A stretch of 64,000 nt of DNA, taken from assembly GCA_964559835.1 (NCBI GenBank), contig CAZLJE010000017.1, forward strand, positions 1 through 64,000, given 5' to 3'. The stretch's first letter is position 1. Every line of letters starts with the position of its first letter. Positions 55,406-64,000 of the stretch are shown here, piece after piece. The position numbers and the translations under genes were made by a program. The notes under the pieces were generated by a model that worked only from the letters and a program-made list of their open reading frames with translations, had not been told where the DNA came from and did not search any database. The DNA is from DAISJI01 sp964559835 (lineage in GTDB: Bacteria; Acidobacteriota; Terriglobia; Terriglobales; Acidobacteriaceae).

Positions 55406-56641
55406 TCAGGGCGCGACCGTTTCCGCCGCTTTTGCGGCCCTCGCGAAACTCAGAAAATGCCGGTCAAGATCGCGCATGGCGCCCAGATTGGAATCAAACC
55501 CGTTCTTCGCGCCGCTGATGATTCGCCGGCCAGCTCGCTTTTCCGAGAGATCCAGGAGCGCACGAGTCTTCAGCCAACGTGGCGAATCGAGGATTGCTTC
55601 GCTGACCTTGCCGTACATGGCTTCCCGGAAGATTTGGCGTCGCGTCCGCGACCGTATCCGGGAACGAACCTCGCTCGGCTGCTCTTCGACAAAGCCATCG
55701 AGTACCGCGCGCTGGCGGGGCAGATCGCTCCATCCCTTGTACGTCGCCATTTGCGCATAGCAATCGATCACGAACGCTTCGATATCGATTTCGATGTCTT
55801 TCAAATCGTCTTTCAACAGTGCCTTCATGTGCGCGATCGATTCCGCAATGATGTTCCACGGCCCGATGTCTTCGAATTGGAACGGCAGATACTGGCTGGA
55901 GCTTTGCTCTCGCAGCTCCTGTTTGAAACGGGTGAAGTTTGGCTGTGACGCATGCGGACTGGTCTCCACGCTCGATGAGAGACCGAGAGGAGCATCCACG
56001 AAAGCGAACCGGTCGATGCTCGCCAGGATTCCGCAACAGGCGGTGAAGTCCGGCGCGGGCGGGTGGAAGAAACGGCCCAATTTGCCTCGAATACGCTCGA
56101 TGATGCTGCGGTGGCAGAACGAGTTCAGCATTTTCGGCAAGGTTATGTCCGGCCGGAACGAATACAGGTTTCGCAACCCTTCGCTGGAATCGAAGACCTT
56201 CGCGTTACGCGTAAAACCGTGGACCATGTAACTGTTGCGCCGTTCGGGGTAACGCGAACGCTCACTGTGATAGTTGAAATACCGCCACGTCACTGATTTC
56301 GTTTTCGTTTGTTCGGCAGCATTGTCTACCATCTGGAGCAGGTGCGAGGAGACGACGTTGTCATCCGCAAAGATGTGGACCCATTCGCCGCGTACGTGGC
56401 TTATGGCAAATTCCCAGCTGTCGGGCATGCCGAGCGTCCGGTCGGTGCGGTAGTACCTCAATTTTCCGCCAATAAAGGGACGAACGGCGTCCGGTGTGCC
56501 GTCCTGCGAATCGTTGTCACTGACTATGATTTCGTAATCTCCCCCCCATTTCTGGTCCAGGGCCGTTTGGATCGCATTCACCACGAGATGCGCGCGGTTG
56601 CGGGTCGGGATCACTAATGAGAATCGAGGCGTGGCGTTCAA
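55406..56641 (-). CDS. Glycosyltransferase family 2
   Basis: 411 residues. GT-A start FSLVIPTRNRAHLVVNAIQT, DNDSQDGT, and metal-binding FADDN near residue 92. C-terminal half is basic and helical, with no membrane helices. Adds one sugar to the repeat unit; donor unknown. First of the minus-strand genes read toward the MBOAT pair; 25 bp after the methyltransferase gene. Confidence 0.92.
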   Translation of the reverse strand: MNATPRFSLVIPTRNRAHLVVNAIQTALDQKWGGDYEIIVSDNDSQDGTPDAVRPFIGGKLRYYRTDRTLGMPDSWEFAISHVRGEWVHIFADDNVVSSHLLQMVDNAAEQTKTKSVTWRYFNYHSERSRYPERRNSYMVHGFTRNAKVFDSSEGLRNLYSFRPDITLPKMLNSFCHRSIIERIRGKLGRFFHPPAPDFTACCGILASIDRFAFVDAPLGLSSSVETSPHASQPNFTRFKQELREQSSSQYLPFQFEDIGPWNIIAESIAHMKALLKDDLKDIEIDIEAFVIDCYAQMATYKGWSDLPRQRAVLDGFVEEQPSEVRSRIRSRTRRQIFREAMYGKVSEAILDSPRWLKTRALLDLSEKRAGRRIISGAKNGFDSNLGAMRDLDRHFLSFARAAKAAETVAP

Positions 56642-56666
56642 GCACTACTCTCCTGTTACTGAAGCA

Positions 56667-57896
56667 TCAGGATACGACGCGCGGCTCCGGGACTGGTACG
56701 ATGAATTTCCCGCCGCGGTAGCGATACTCCGCCTGCTGGCGAAGGATCTCTTCGGCAAAGTTCCACGTCAGAAGGAGCACGTAATCCGGCTTCTCCGAGA
56801 GCAGCGCTTCCGCGGCGAGTATGGGCAGATGCGTCCCAGGCGTGAACCGGCCCTGCTTGTACGTGCTGCGATCGACCACAAAATCGAGCATGCCACCTCC
56901 GATGCCGCAATAATTCAGCAACGTGCTCCCTTTCGCGGAGGCGCCGTACGCTGCCAGACGTTTGCCTTTCGACTTGAGGCCATCTAAGAGCCTGCACAGA
57001 TCCTGCTTAACATTCTCCACCTTCGCGGCAAACTCGATGTATGTCTCGGCCTTCGTCAACCCGCGCTTCTGCTCATATTCCAACATCTCGCGCACCGATG
57101 CATCAGCTTCGGTCGTACCGGCATGAGCGACCGTGAGCCGCAACGAACCGCCGTGGATCGGGACCCGACCTACCCGCTGCAAAGCCAGGCCATGCGTGGT
57201 GAAAAGTTCCTGGAGCGCAGTGACGGAGAAATAGCACAGATGCTCGTGATAAATGGTGTCGAACTCGCACGCGTCGATCAGGTCGGCGACGTACGGAGCC
57301 TCAATCACCGCGACCCCATCGTGCTTCAGCAGTTCCTTGATTCCTTGCACAACTCCATGCAAGTCCGCGACATGCGCCAGGACGTTGTTGGCATGGATCA
57401 CGTCGGCGAGTCCGTACTGGGTGCCTAGCGCCCGGGCAGTATCGTGGTTGAAGAACTCCGCCACCGTCCGGACTCCACGTTCGCTTGCGACCTTCGCGAT
57501 ATTCCGCGCCGGTTCGACACCCAACACAGGGATTCCGCGCTCGACGTAGTTGCGCAGGAGATAGCCATCATTGCTGGCGATCTCCACCACCAGACTGCTC
57601 GCGCCCAGCCTGCGTTCGCCGGCGAGACCTGTGGTCAGATCAGTCGCATGCCGCAACATGGCATCGGAGAAGGACGAAAAGTACAGATATTCGCGAAAGA
57701 GGATCTCCGGCGGCACCGTCTCGGTGATTTGCACCAAGGAACATTTTGGGCAGAACACCAGGTCGAGCGGAAACTTTGATTCCGGCTGTTCCAGTTGCTC
57801 GCGCAAAAGCAGACCGTTGGCCAGAGGCGTCTCGCCGAGGGAGAGCACGAGGATCGGCCGATCGGCGCCGCAGACCCGGCAAGTGAAATCCGCCAT
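56667..57896 (-). CDS. Sugar C-methyltransferase (Methyltransf_13/14 type)
   Basis: 409 residues from ATG 57894-57896 (MADFTCRVCGADRP). N-terminal zinc-like cysteines CRVCG and CPKCS, SAM motif VVEIASNDGYLLRNYV, and a C-terminal domain AAYGASAKGSTLLNYCGI. Same architecture as NDP-hexose 3-C-methyltransferases (TylCIII/EvaC type). Start overlaps the rfbG-like stop by 1 nt (TAATG), so it probably acts on the CDP-4-keto-6-deoxyhexose. A branched deoxysugar is predicted. Confidence 0.9.
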   Translation of the reverse strand: MADFTCRVCGADRPILVLSLGETPLANGLLLREQLEQPESKFPLDLVFCPKCSLVQITETVPPEILFREYLYFSSFSDAMLRHATDLTTGLAGERRLGASSLVVEIASNDGYLLRNYVERGIPVLGVEPARNIAKVASERGVRTVAEFFNHDTARALGTQYGLADVIHANNVLAHVADLHGVVQGIKELLKHDGVAVIEAPYVADLIDACEFDTIYHEHLCYFSVTALQELFTTHGLALQRVGRVPIHGGSLRLTVAHAGTTEADASVREMLEYEQKRGLTKAETYIEFAAKVENVKQDLCRLLDGLKSKGKRLAAYGASAKGSTLLNYCGIGGGMLDFVVDRSTYKQGRFTPGTHLPILAAEALLSEKPDYVLLLTWNFAEEILRQQAEYRYRGGKFIVPVPEPRVVS

Positions 57897-58894
57897 TACC
57901 GTGCAGCTCCGGCTTTTTGCGGGACCTCGAACAGTGCCGCATACCATGCTACTGTTTTCGCCAGCGCGTCTTCCGGCGAGAACAATGGCCGCCACCCAAG
58001 CTGCTGCCGGGCCTTGTCCGAACTCAGGTACTGGCGGCGGATCTCATGGGTGGCCTCGTTCTTGATGACCGGCTTCAACTCGCTGTTCATTACTTTGAGG
58101 ACCTTCTCGGCGATCTTGATGACGGTCATGGGTTCATCGTTGGAAAAGTTAAACGCCTGCCCGTGCAGAGTTTTGTCGGCGGACATCTTTTCCGCCAGCT
58201 GAGCGTAAGCGGCGGCAGCGTCTTCGACATAAAAATAATCACGGACGAACTGGCCGTCGGAGCGGATGATGGGCCGCTCGCCTCGGAAGACCGACCGGAT
58301 GGTCCCAGGGACGATCCGGTTCCAATTCAAATCACCACCGCCAAACAGATTCCCGCACCGCGTAACTGCTACCGGCAGACCATAAGTTACAAAATACGAT
58401 TGCGCGATCAGGTCGGCGCAGGACTTGCTCACATCGTACGGGTGCGTGCCTTTCAGGGGCGCATCCTCGCGATACGGCAGTTCCTGCTGCTCGCCGTAGG
58501 CTTTGTCGGACGAAGCGACCACAATCTGCTCCACGACCGGGCTCCGCCGGCAACCTTCCAGGAGCGACCACGTTCCTGCAATGTTCGACTCGAAGGTCGA
58601 AACCGGATTGCGATTGGCGATCGTGACGATTGTTTGTGCCGCCAGGTGAAACACGGAGCGGATCTCATATTCTCCGAGCACGCGCTCCACGGTGGCCTGG
58701 TCGCGTACATCGCCGCGCACGGTAGCGACCGAGTCCAGCGCGCCGGACCGGACGAGGTTCGACTCCGGCACCCAGTCGCGAATCAGGCACACTACCTTGG
58801 CGCCCTGCTGGCGTAAGTGTTCGACCAACCACCCGCCCAATAGTCCGGTGGCTCCGGTCACGAGAACGGGCCGATCTTGCCAGAATGAACTCAT
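57896..58894 (-). CDS. rfbG: CDP-glucose 4,6-dehydratase
   Basis: 332 residues. Rossmann GATGLLGG, catalytic YDVSK (Tyr-x3-Lys), the family motif GNLFGGGDLNWNRIVPGTIR, and SDGQFVRDYFYVEDA. Converts CDP-glucose to CDP-4-keto-6-deoxyglucose. Between rfbF-like (10 bp upstream) and the C-methyltransferase. Confidence 0.93.
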   Translation of the reverse strand: MSSFWQDRPVLVTGATGLLGGWLVEHLRQQGAKVVCLIRDWVPESNLVRSGALDSVATVRGDVRDQATVERVLGEYEIRSVFHLAAQTIVTIANRNPVSTFESNIAGTWSLLEGCRRSPVVEQIVVASSDKAYGEQQELPYREDAPLKGTHPYDVSKSCADLIAQSYFVTYGLPVAVTRCGNLFGGGDLNWNRIVPGTIRSVFRGERPIIRSDGQFVRDYFYVEDAAAAYAQLAEKMSADKTLHGQAFNFSNDEPMTVIKIAEKVLKVMNSELKPVIKNEATHEIRRQYLSSDKARQQLGWRPLFSPEDALAKTVAWYAALFEVPQKAGAAR

Positions 58895-58903
58895 GGTTCC
58901 TGT

Positions 58904-59671
58904 TTAATCCCAAACCCTCCACTGCGGTTGACCCGACTGCCATTGCGACTGTAACAGCCGGACATCACGCAAGGTATCCATGCACTGCCAGAAACCTTCA
59001 TGTCGATAAGCTGCGAGCTGGCGTTGGCGCGCCAATTCCTCCATCGCCTCCGCTTCAAGACTGCTGCCATCCCCGGAGATGAAGTCGAGCACTGCGGGTT
59101 CACATACCATGAATCCGCCGTTGATCCAGCCTTCGCCGATTTGGGGCTTCTCCGTGAATTCCACGACTGCGTCGCCGTCCAGGGCAATGCCCCCGAAGCG
59201 GGAGGGCGGGCGGACCGCCGTCACAGTCATAAGTTTTCCTTTTGCTGAGTGGAATTCCAACAGCTTGCGAATATCCACGCTGCAAACGCCGTCCCCGTAC
59301 GTCAACATGAACCGGTCTTTCAGAAGCGGCGCCAGGCGTTTGACACGGCCGCCCGTCATGGTGTCCTGACCGGTATCCATCAGGTGGAGGACCCACTTCT
59401 CGCACTCATTGGCATGCACCGAAAGACCGCCGTCCCCCATGTTCAGCGTCAGGCTGCCATGAAAGCGGTGATACTCCCAGAAGTACCGCTTGATCAACTC
59501 GCCCTTGTAGCCCAGTGCGATGACGAACTCGTCATAACCGAAGTGCGAGTAACCACGCATGATGTGCCACAGGATCGGGCGTCCGCCGATCTCTACCATC
59601 GGCTTCGGCTTGATCTCGGTTTCTTCTGCCAGCCGGGTGCCCAAGCCTCCGGCCAGGATGACAACTTTCAT
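58904..59671 (-). CDS. rfbF: Glucose-1-phosphate cytidylyltransferase
   Basis: 255 residues from ATG 59669-59671 (MKVVILAGGLGTRLAEET). Nucleotide-binding LAGGLGTRL, EIKPKPMVEIGGRPILWHIM, and the metal Asp in MLTYGDGVCSVD. Makes CDP-glucose, the first step of the branch with rfbG. An ATG 8 codons upstream (59695) is possible. Divergent from the polymerase gene. Confidence 0.95.
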   Translation of the reverse strand: MKVVILAGGLGTRLAEETEIKPKPMVEIGGRPILWHIMRGYSHFGYDEFVIALGYKGELIKRYFWEYHRFHGSLTLNMGDGGLSVHANECEKWVLHLMDTGQDTMTGGRVKRLAPLLKDRFMLTYGDGVCSVDIRKLLEFHSAKGKLMTVTAVRPPSRFGGIALDGDAVVEFTEKPQIGEGWINGGFMVCEPAVLDFISGDGSSLEAEAMEELARQRQLAAYRHEGFWQCMDTLRDVRLLQSQWQSGQPQWRVWD

Positions 59672-59825
59672 AAGTTCTCTTGGTGATGCATCCACGTTGT
59701 CGTAAACCGGTTGCGCGTATGTCGCGTTCTTACGCAGAACTTCGGCCAGCCTCCGGACCGGTTCGAGGTGATTTCCGTGCGGTTCGTGTCATAATACCTA
59801 GGAGTCTACAGCCCTGTAAACTGAC

Positions 59826-61337
59826 GTGGACACTCCCCAATCGCACATTGATGGACTAGCAAGGACAGGCGTCTCCGCGCCTTACTACCGAGCTGCGGTA
59901 GCCCGGCCGCGGACAGCCGCCGTGCCGGTCACAATGGCGAATTCCGGGTCCGTCATGCAGTGGGGCCTGGCAGCCGGCTCGTTGCTCCTTGCCGGTTTTT
60001 CGTGTTACTGGCCCGACATCATCGACCTCTATTCGGCATCCATCGCGCTGGTAATTCTCGGTGGAGCGCTGGTGGTCTTCACCGGAGTGGAGACCCTACG
60101 CACGCGCGAAGCTGGGAAGTCCCTGATGATCGCCTCCGTGTTTGTCTCCTATTGGATGGAGGTGCTGGGACTTGCCCTGAAGGACTTCCCTGGTACCGAC
60201 CCTGTTCCGTGGAGTCACTGGCCAGACGACCTTGTGCGCCAAGGATTGTGGTTTGTAGCCATCTTCCAGTTCTGCATCCTGATTGGTTACGCCTTGCGTC
60301 CAGGAATGAAGCGCGCAAGGCGATGGGCGGCAAGCAGGATCGATCGGCAATCCCTGTCCTGCCAATATCTGCTGTACGGGATGGCCGTCCTGAGCGTGGT
60401 GCCGTTTGTGGTGGTCTTTGGCGGAGACGTGCGACGGGCGGCGAGCGCACTTCTGGCCGCCCGCAGCGACGACACCGTGTTCCGCGATCCGACCATCGCC
60501 AGTTATCTCGCCATGTTCGGCATCTTTGCCACCGTCGTCCTGCTGCTTCGCGCCTTCCGCCGTGGAAGCCGCATGACGGACAAGTTCATCGCCTTGCTGG
60601 CCGTCATTCCATTCGCGTTAGCCGGGACACGGCACGTCTGGATGTTCGCTACCTTGCCGGTGCTGGTTGTGACGATGCGGCGCATGAAGGGTGTACTTTC
60701 TCCATCTCGCGCGATTCGGTGGGTGCTGATTGCAGTGGCACTCCTGGTCGTCAGCCAGTTACAGACTGCAATGCGCTCCGGTGGCTGGACGCAAGTCACT
60801 CCCGAAGCCGAAAGTGAATTCAAGCGCCTGGACGCATACGGGAACTTTACTCCGCAGTTGTTCGCGCAATTTCTGGTTCCCCGGTTCCATAACTACTTCA
60901 TGGAACCTGCCACTCCCTTCTTTTTCACTCACTTCATCCTGCGGCGTTTTTGGCCGAACAAACCCGACATGGCATTCTGGGAATATTACGATTATGCCTG
61001 GGTTCGGGGCGGGGTGGGCAACGTGACCCCCTCGATCACGGGACAGTACTATATGAACTGGGGCGTGGCCGGCGTCATTCTCATCGGGATCTGGATGGGG
61101 CTGCTGGCACGAATTGCCGATTCGCTGTTAGGCGCTATCGATGTGGACCGGCAGACGGCAATGGGGTCGCTGATCGGGCTGTTCTACGCTTTCCTGGTAG
61201 CGGCGTTTCGCTTTTATGCCCCGTTCTACTTTGCCTATGTCGTTTTCGCGTGGGCGGGAATGCTGATCCTGACTTCCAGGGTCCGGCGAAACTCACTTGT
61301 GTCAAACCACAACCCGGTGTTGAGAACGCGTTCGTAA
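59826..61337 (+). CDS. O-antigen polymerase (Wzy-like) membrane protein
   Basis: 503 residues if the GTG at 59826 is used; an ATG at 59934 is possible. About 11-12 helices. The periplasmic loop has PATPFFFTHFILRRFWPNKP and GQYYMNWGVAGVILIG, the type seen in oligosaccharide repeat-unit polymerases. Low sequence conservation is typical. Candidate polymerase for the repeat unit, with the O-antigen-ligase-like protein at 39458 as a second enzyme. Confidence 0.8.
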   Translation: MDTPQSHIDGLARTGVSAPYYRAAVARPRTAAVPVTMANSGSVMQWGLAAGSLLLAGFSCYWPDIIDLYSASIALVILGGALVVFTGVETLRTREAGKSLMIASVFVSYWMEVLGLALKDFPGTDPVPWSHWPDDLVRQGLWFVAIFQFCILIGYALRPGMKRARRWAASRIDRQSLSCQYLLYGMAVLSVVPFVVVFGGDVRRAASALLAARSDDTVFRDPTIASYLAMFGIFATVVLLLRAFRRGSRMTDKFIALLAVIPFALAGTRHVWMFATLPVLVVTMRRMKGVLSPSRAIRWVLIAVALLVVSQLQTAMRSGGWTQVTPEAESEFKRLDAYGNFTPQLFAQFLVPRFHNYFMEPATPFFFTHFILRRFWPNKPDMAFWEYYDYAWVRGGVGNVTPSITGQYYMNWGVAGVILIGIWMGLLARIADSLLGAIDVDRQTAMGSLIGLFYAFLVAAFRFYAPFYFAYVVFAWAGMLILTSRVRRNSLVSNHNPVLRTRS

Positions 61338-61348
61338 GGCCGCGCGAA

Positions 61349-62560
61349 ATGACTGACTCACATTCCCCGATCACGGCCCCATCCGATGCCTCTCGTAACA
61401 GCTGTGACATTGCTTGGATCGGCTGGTATCCGGCCCATTATGTCCGTCAATTCCATCGCGAGGTCGAGAGGCGATTCCCGGGCCGCTGTCAGTTCGTCTA
61501 CGTTCAGCTCCAAGGCTCAACCGCTACCGAACGCAGTTACGAGACCGGCGACCTCCCGCGCAACGCCACCGTGACGACGAACAGCATGGCCGAGGTTTGG
61601 CGACTGCTGCGGCGGTTGGATCCCCGCGCCGTAGTGACCGCCGGTTATCACCCATTCCTTCTCATTGGCGCCGTGCTCTGGGCCAAGCTGCACCGTCGCT
61701 CCCTGCTGTACTGGGCAGACACGAACCTGAACGACATCCTCCAGAGGCACTGGCTGGATCGCACCGTGCACCGCCTGGTGCTCTCCGTGTACTTCAGGAT
61801 GTTCGATCGGATCATGCCCATCGGCGGACAGAATCGCGCCTTCTATCGCTGGTGCGGCGTCTCTCTGGATGGGCAACCGAAGGTTCCCTATCCCCACGAC
61901 CCGACTCCGTTCGAACGCGCGGCCGCCCACAAATCCGAGCTGCGGGCGCGACTCGATCTGGGCCGCAAGTTCACTGTCTTGTTTACCGGGCGCCTCATTC
62001 CGTTGAAGCGGGTTGACCAGATGCTTCACGCTATCGCGCTGGTACCGGACGGCATCCGCTCGAATCTCGCCTTCGTCATTCTCGGAGGAGGGCCCGAAGA
62101 GCCCCGGTTGCGGAAATTGTCCGAGGACCTCAAGATCGGGCACCTCGTCCAGTTCGTCGGCGCAGTCGCCAGCGACCAGGTCGCAGACCTGGTCGCCGCC
62201 TGCGACGTCTTCCTCTTCGCATCCGATCACGAAGCATGGGGGCTGGTGGCGAATGAGGCGATGTCGGCCGGGTTACCGGGGATCATCAGTACCAATGTCG
62301 GAAGCGCTTCCGATCTTGTCGTGGAGGGTCAGACCGGCATCCGGTTGTCGAACCCGACTCCCGCCGCGATGGCCGAGGCGATCACCGAGCTTGCCTCGAA
62401 TCCCGAGCGGACGGCGAGGATGGGAATGGCAGCTCAACGCCATGTTCGCGACGGCGGCTGGACGGTCGAGGGTGCTCTTGCCGGATGGGAATCGACGATC
62501 CGCTCTCTGCTACAAGACGCGCCGTCCATGGCAAAAGCGAAGACTTTTCCCATGCTATGA
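61349..62560 (+). CDS. Glycosyltransferase family 4
   Basis: 403 residues from ATG 61349. GT-B with FTVLFTGRLIPLKRVDQMLH (acceptor/donor junction) and the donor-site FASDHEAWGLVANEAMSAGL (E-x7-E). Follows the polymerase gene by 11 bp. Likely adds one sugar of the repeat unit. Confidence 0.92.
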   Translation: MTDSHSPITAPSDASRNSCDIAWIGWYPAHYVRQFHREVERRFPGRCQFVYVQLQGSTATERSYETGDLPRNATVTTNSMAEVWRLLRRLDPRAVVTAGYHPFLLIGAVLWAKLHRRSLLYWADTNLNDILQRHWLDRTVHRLVLSVYFRMFDRIMPIGGQNRAFYRWCGVSLDGQPKVPYPHDPTPFERAAAHKSELRARLDLGRKFTVLFTGRLIPLKRVDQMLHAIALVPDGIRSNLAFVILGGGPEEPRLRKLSEDLKIGHLVQFVGAVASDQVADLVAACDVFLFASDHEAWGLVANEAMSAGLPGIISTNVGSASDLVVEGQTGIRLSNPTPAAMAEAITELASNPERTARMGMAAQRHVRDGGWTVEGALAGWESTIRSLLQDAPSMAKAKTFPML

Positions 62561-62588
62561 TGGATTTTTCCCGCTGACAGAGGATCTG

Positions 62589-63593
62589 ATGCGAGCCTTG
62601 ATCACTGGCGGAGCCGGTTTTATCGGCTCCCATCTCACCGAACACCTGCTACGATCGGGCCACGAAGTGATCGTTATCGACGATCTTTCGACCGGCAGCA
62701 TCGAGAATCTTGCCGCCGTAAGGACAAACAAGTCGCTGACCTGCCACGTAGCCAGTATCTTCGAACGTCAGTTGCTGGCGGAACTCGTCGACATGGCCGA
62801 CGTCGTCTTCCACCTGGCGGCTGCGGTGGGTGTCCGACGTATCGTTGAGATGCCCGTGCGCACCATCGAGACGAACGTGAAGGGCTCTGAGCTTGTGTTT
62901 GAGCTGGCGGCGAAAAAACGCAAGCGTGTGCTCGTGACTTCGACCTCTGAGGTGTACGGCAAAAGCAACAAACTGCCGTTTTCCGAAACCGACGATCTCG
63001 TCCTGGGATCGACGTATAACTCGCGTTGGAGCTACGCCTGTTCCAAAGCCATCGACGAGTTCCTCGCCCTGGCTTACTTCAAGGAAAAGGGTCTGCCGGT
63101 CACGATCGTGCGCCTGTTTAATACGACTGGCCCACGTCAAACCGGCCAGTATGGTATGGTCCTGCCCACCTTCGTCCGGCAGGCGCTTACGGGCGAGAAG
63201 CTCCAGGTGTTCGGCACCGGAGAACAGTCTCGCTGCTTCGGACACGTGGAAGACGTGATCGGCGGCATACTGAAGTGTGCCAGTCTCGACCGCACCGCCG
63301 GGGAGATCTTCAACCTCGGCGCGACCACGGAGATCACGATCACCGGACTCGCCGAAAAAGTCATCGCTATGTGCGGTTCCGGCAGCACCATCGAATATAT
63401 TCCTTACGATCAGGCGTACGGCCCCGGGTTCGAGGACATGTTCCGGCGCGTCCCGGACATCTCCAAGGCCGGTGAATGGTTTGGGTATTCGCCTTCTCGC
63501 GGTTTGAATGAAATCATTCAGTCCGTCATCGACGACATCCGGGCGAGGCTGAGAATGGCGACGACATCTGCCGTCGCGCTGTCCGCGGTGTAA
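62589..63593 (+). CDS. NAD-dependent epimerase/dehydratase (GalE/UDP-GlcA decarboxylase-like)
   Basis: 334 residues from ATG 62589 with AGAGGA upstream. Rossmann GGAGFIGSH, TSTSEVYGKS, catalytic YACSK and VRLFNTTGPRQTGQYGMVLP. The extended SDR layout is close to UDP-glucuronate decarboxylase or 4-epimerases; the exact reaction cannot be fixed. Supplies a nucleotide sugar for the cluster. Confidence 0.9.
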   Translation: MRALITGGAGFIGSHLTEHLLRSGHEVIVIDDLSTGSIENLAAVRTNKSLTCHVASIFERQLLAELVDMADVVFHLAAAVGVRRIVEMPVRTIETNVKGSELVFELAAKKRKRVLVTSTSEVYGKSNKLPFSETDDLVLGSTYNSRWSYACSKAIDEFLALAYFKEKGLPVTIVRLFNTTGPRQTGQYGMVLPTFVRQALTGEKLQVFGTGEQSRCFGHVEDVIGGILKCASLDRTAGEIFNLGATTEITITGLAEKVIAMCGSGSTIEYIPYDQAYGPGFEDMFRRVPDISKAGEWFGYSPSRGLNEIIQSVIDDIRARLRMATTSAVALSAV

Positions 63594-63595
63594 CC

Positions 63596-63655
63596 ATGAT
63601 CGTGTACGACCGACCCGACGCTGAGCCTCAAATCTGGGCATTGCTACAACGATGA
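63596..63655 (+). CDS. Possible 19-codon leader ORF before the methyltransferase
   Basis: ATG 63596 reads MIVYDRPDAEPQIWALLQR and stops at 63653-63655, overlapping the next ATG (ATGA). No Shine-Dalgarno. Could be a translational coupling leader or chance. Confidence 0.25.
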   Translation: MIVYDRPDAEPQIWALLQR

Positions 63656-64000
63656 CCTCGATGTCACGGACCTCTGATTCGACCCGCGGCCCGGCCAGCC
63701 GGTTTGACCGGTATTACTTCTTGCGTCCGGGATTCGTAAACGGCACCGTCGAATTCCACCAGATGATCTCCGAGCGTATACGGCCGGGAGCATCCATTCT
63801 GGAGGTCGGTTCAGGGCCGCTGAACCCGACCTCTACCTTTCTGGCGACGATCGGTCCCACTACTGGAATAGACGTCGATCGCGACATCGAAAGTAATTCG
63901 ACACTGGTCTCAAAACGCGTTTTTGACGGTCGTAATTTCCCATTTCCCGACGCACACTTCGACGCCTGCGTCTCGAACTACGTTCTAGAACACCTTGAGG
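63652..64000 (+). CDS. Class I SAM-dependent methyltransferase, N-terminal part
   Basis: 116 residues before the window edge. Motif I ILEVGSGPLNPTSTF, acidic IDVD, then FPFPDAHFDACVSNYVLEHL, the Methyltransf_11 pattern. C-terminus outside the window. Continues the polysaccharide cluster. Confidence 0.88.
   Translation, partial: MTSMSRTSDSTRGPASRFDRYYFLRPGFVNGTVEFHQMISERIRPGASILEVGSGPLNPTSTFLATIGPTTGIDVDRDIESNSTLVSKRVFDGRNFPFPDAHFDACVSNYVLEHLE

Overview
The window reads as one chromosomal stretch (about 60% GC by eye) from an Acidobacteriota-like bacterium, probably Terriglobia. This rests on gene content rather than a marker: a protein kinase with a TolB-like propeller, a split nuo operon, short carboxypeptidase-regulatory/TPR secreted proteins, PEP-CTERM sorting, and a dispersed heptamer repeat family. 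A 100-N run at 3258-3357 shows it is a scaffold, possibly metagenomic.

Region 1 (1-8.9 kb, minus strand) is a respiratory complex I operon in the order nuoA, a PH-like gene, nuoC, D, H, I, J, K, L, M (cut by the window edge). nuoB and nuoE/F/G are absent from their usual places. A good -35/-10 lies upstream of nuoA, and a 91-bp tandem repeat containing the N gap separates nuoK from nuoL.

Region 2 (9-25.6 kb) is mainly housekeeping: lysS, a DUF4424 protein, a two-gene 2-hydroxyacyl-CoA dehydratase activase-type system, a Ser/Thr kinase, an HI0933-type flavoprotein, an alpha/beta hydrolase, a TPR protein, aroA, a small P-loop kinase, tRNA-Lys(UUU) and small exported proteins.

Region 3 (25.6-34.4 kb, minus strand) is a regulated efflux locus. 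A GAF-GAF-AAA-Fis sigma-54 activator is followed by an intergenic region with three closely spaced dyads and a -24/-12-like element, then an operon of STAS protein, sigma-70-like protein, membrane-fusion protein, RND pump and outer-membrane factor.

Region 4 (34.7-64 kb) is an exopolysaccharide locus. Two FecR-like exported proteins diverge from a Wzx-like flippase, sugar-nucleotide enzymes, an O-antigen-ligase-like protein, a Wzc/BY-kinase, an AsnB amidotransferase, a bi-domain dehydrogenase, a glucuronyl C5-epimerase-like protein, methyltransferases, glycosyltransferases, an AlgI/AlgJ-type O-acetylation pair, a PEP-CTERM protein, a CDP-6-deoxyhexose branch (rfbF, rfbG, C-methyltransferase) and a Wzy-like polymerase. 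The predicted product is an O-acetylated, uronate-containing polymer, possibly with a branched deoxysugar. The initiating transferase, Wza-type exporter and exosortase are not in the window.

The most unusual signals are the self-contained sigma-54 circuit for the efflux operon and a family of 7-bp-period repeats. The repeats form intergenic hairpins and also sit in frame inside two enzyme genes.
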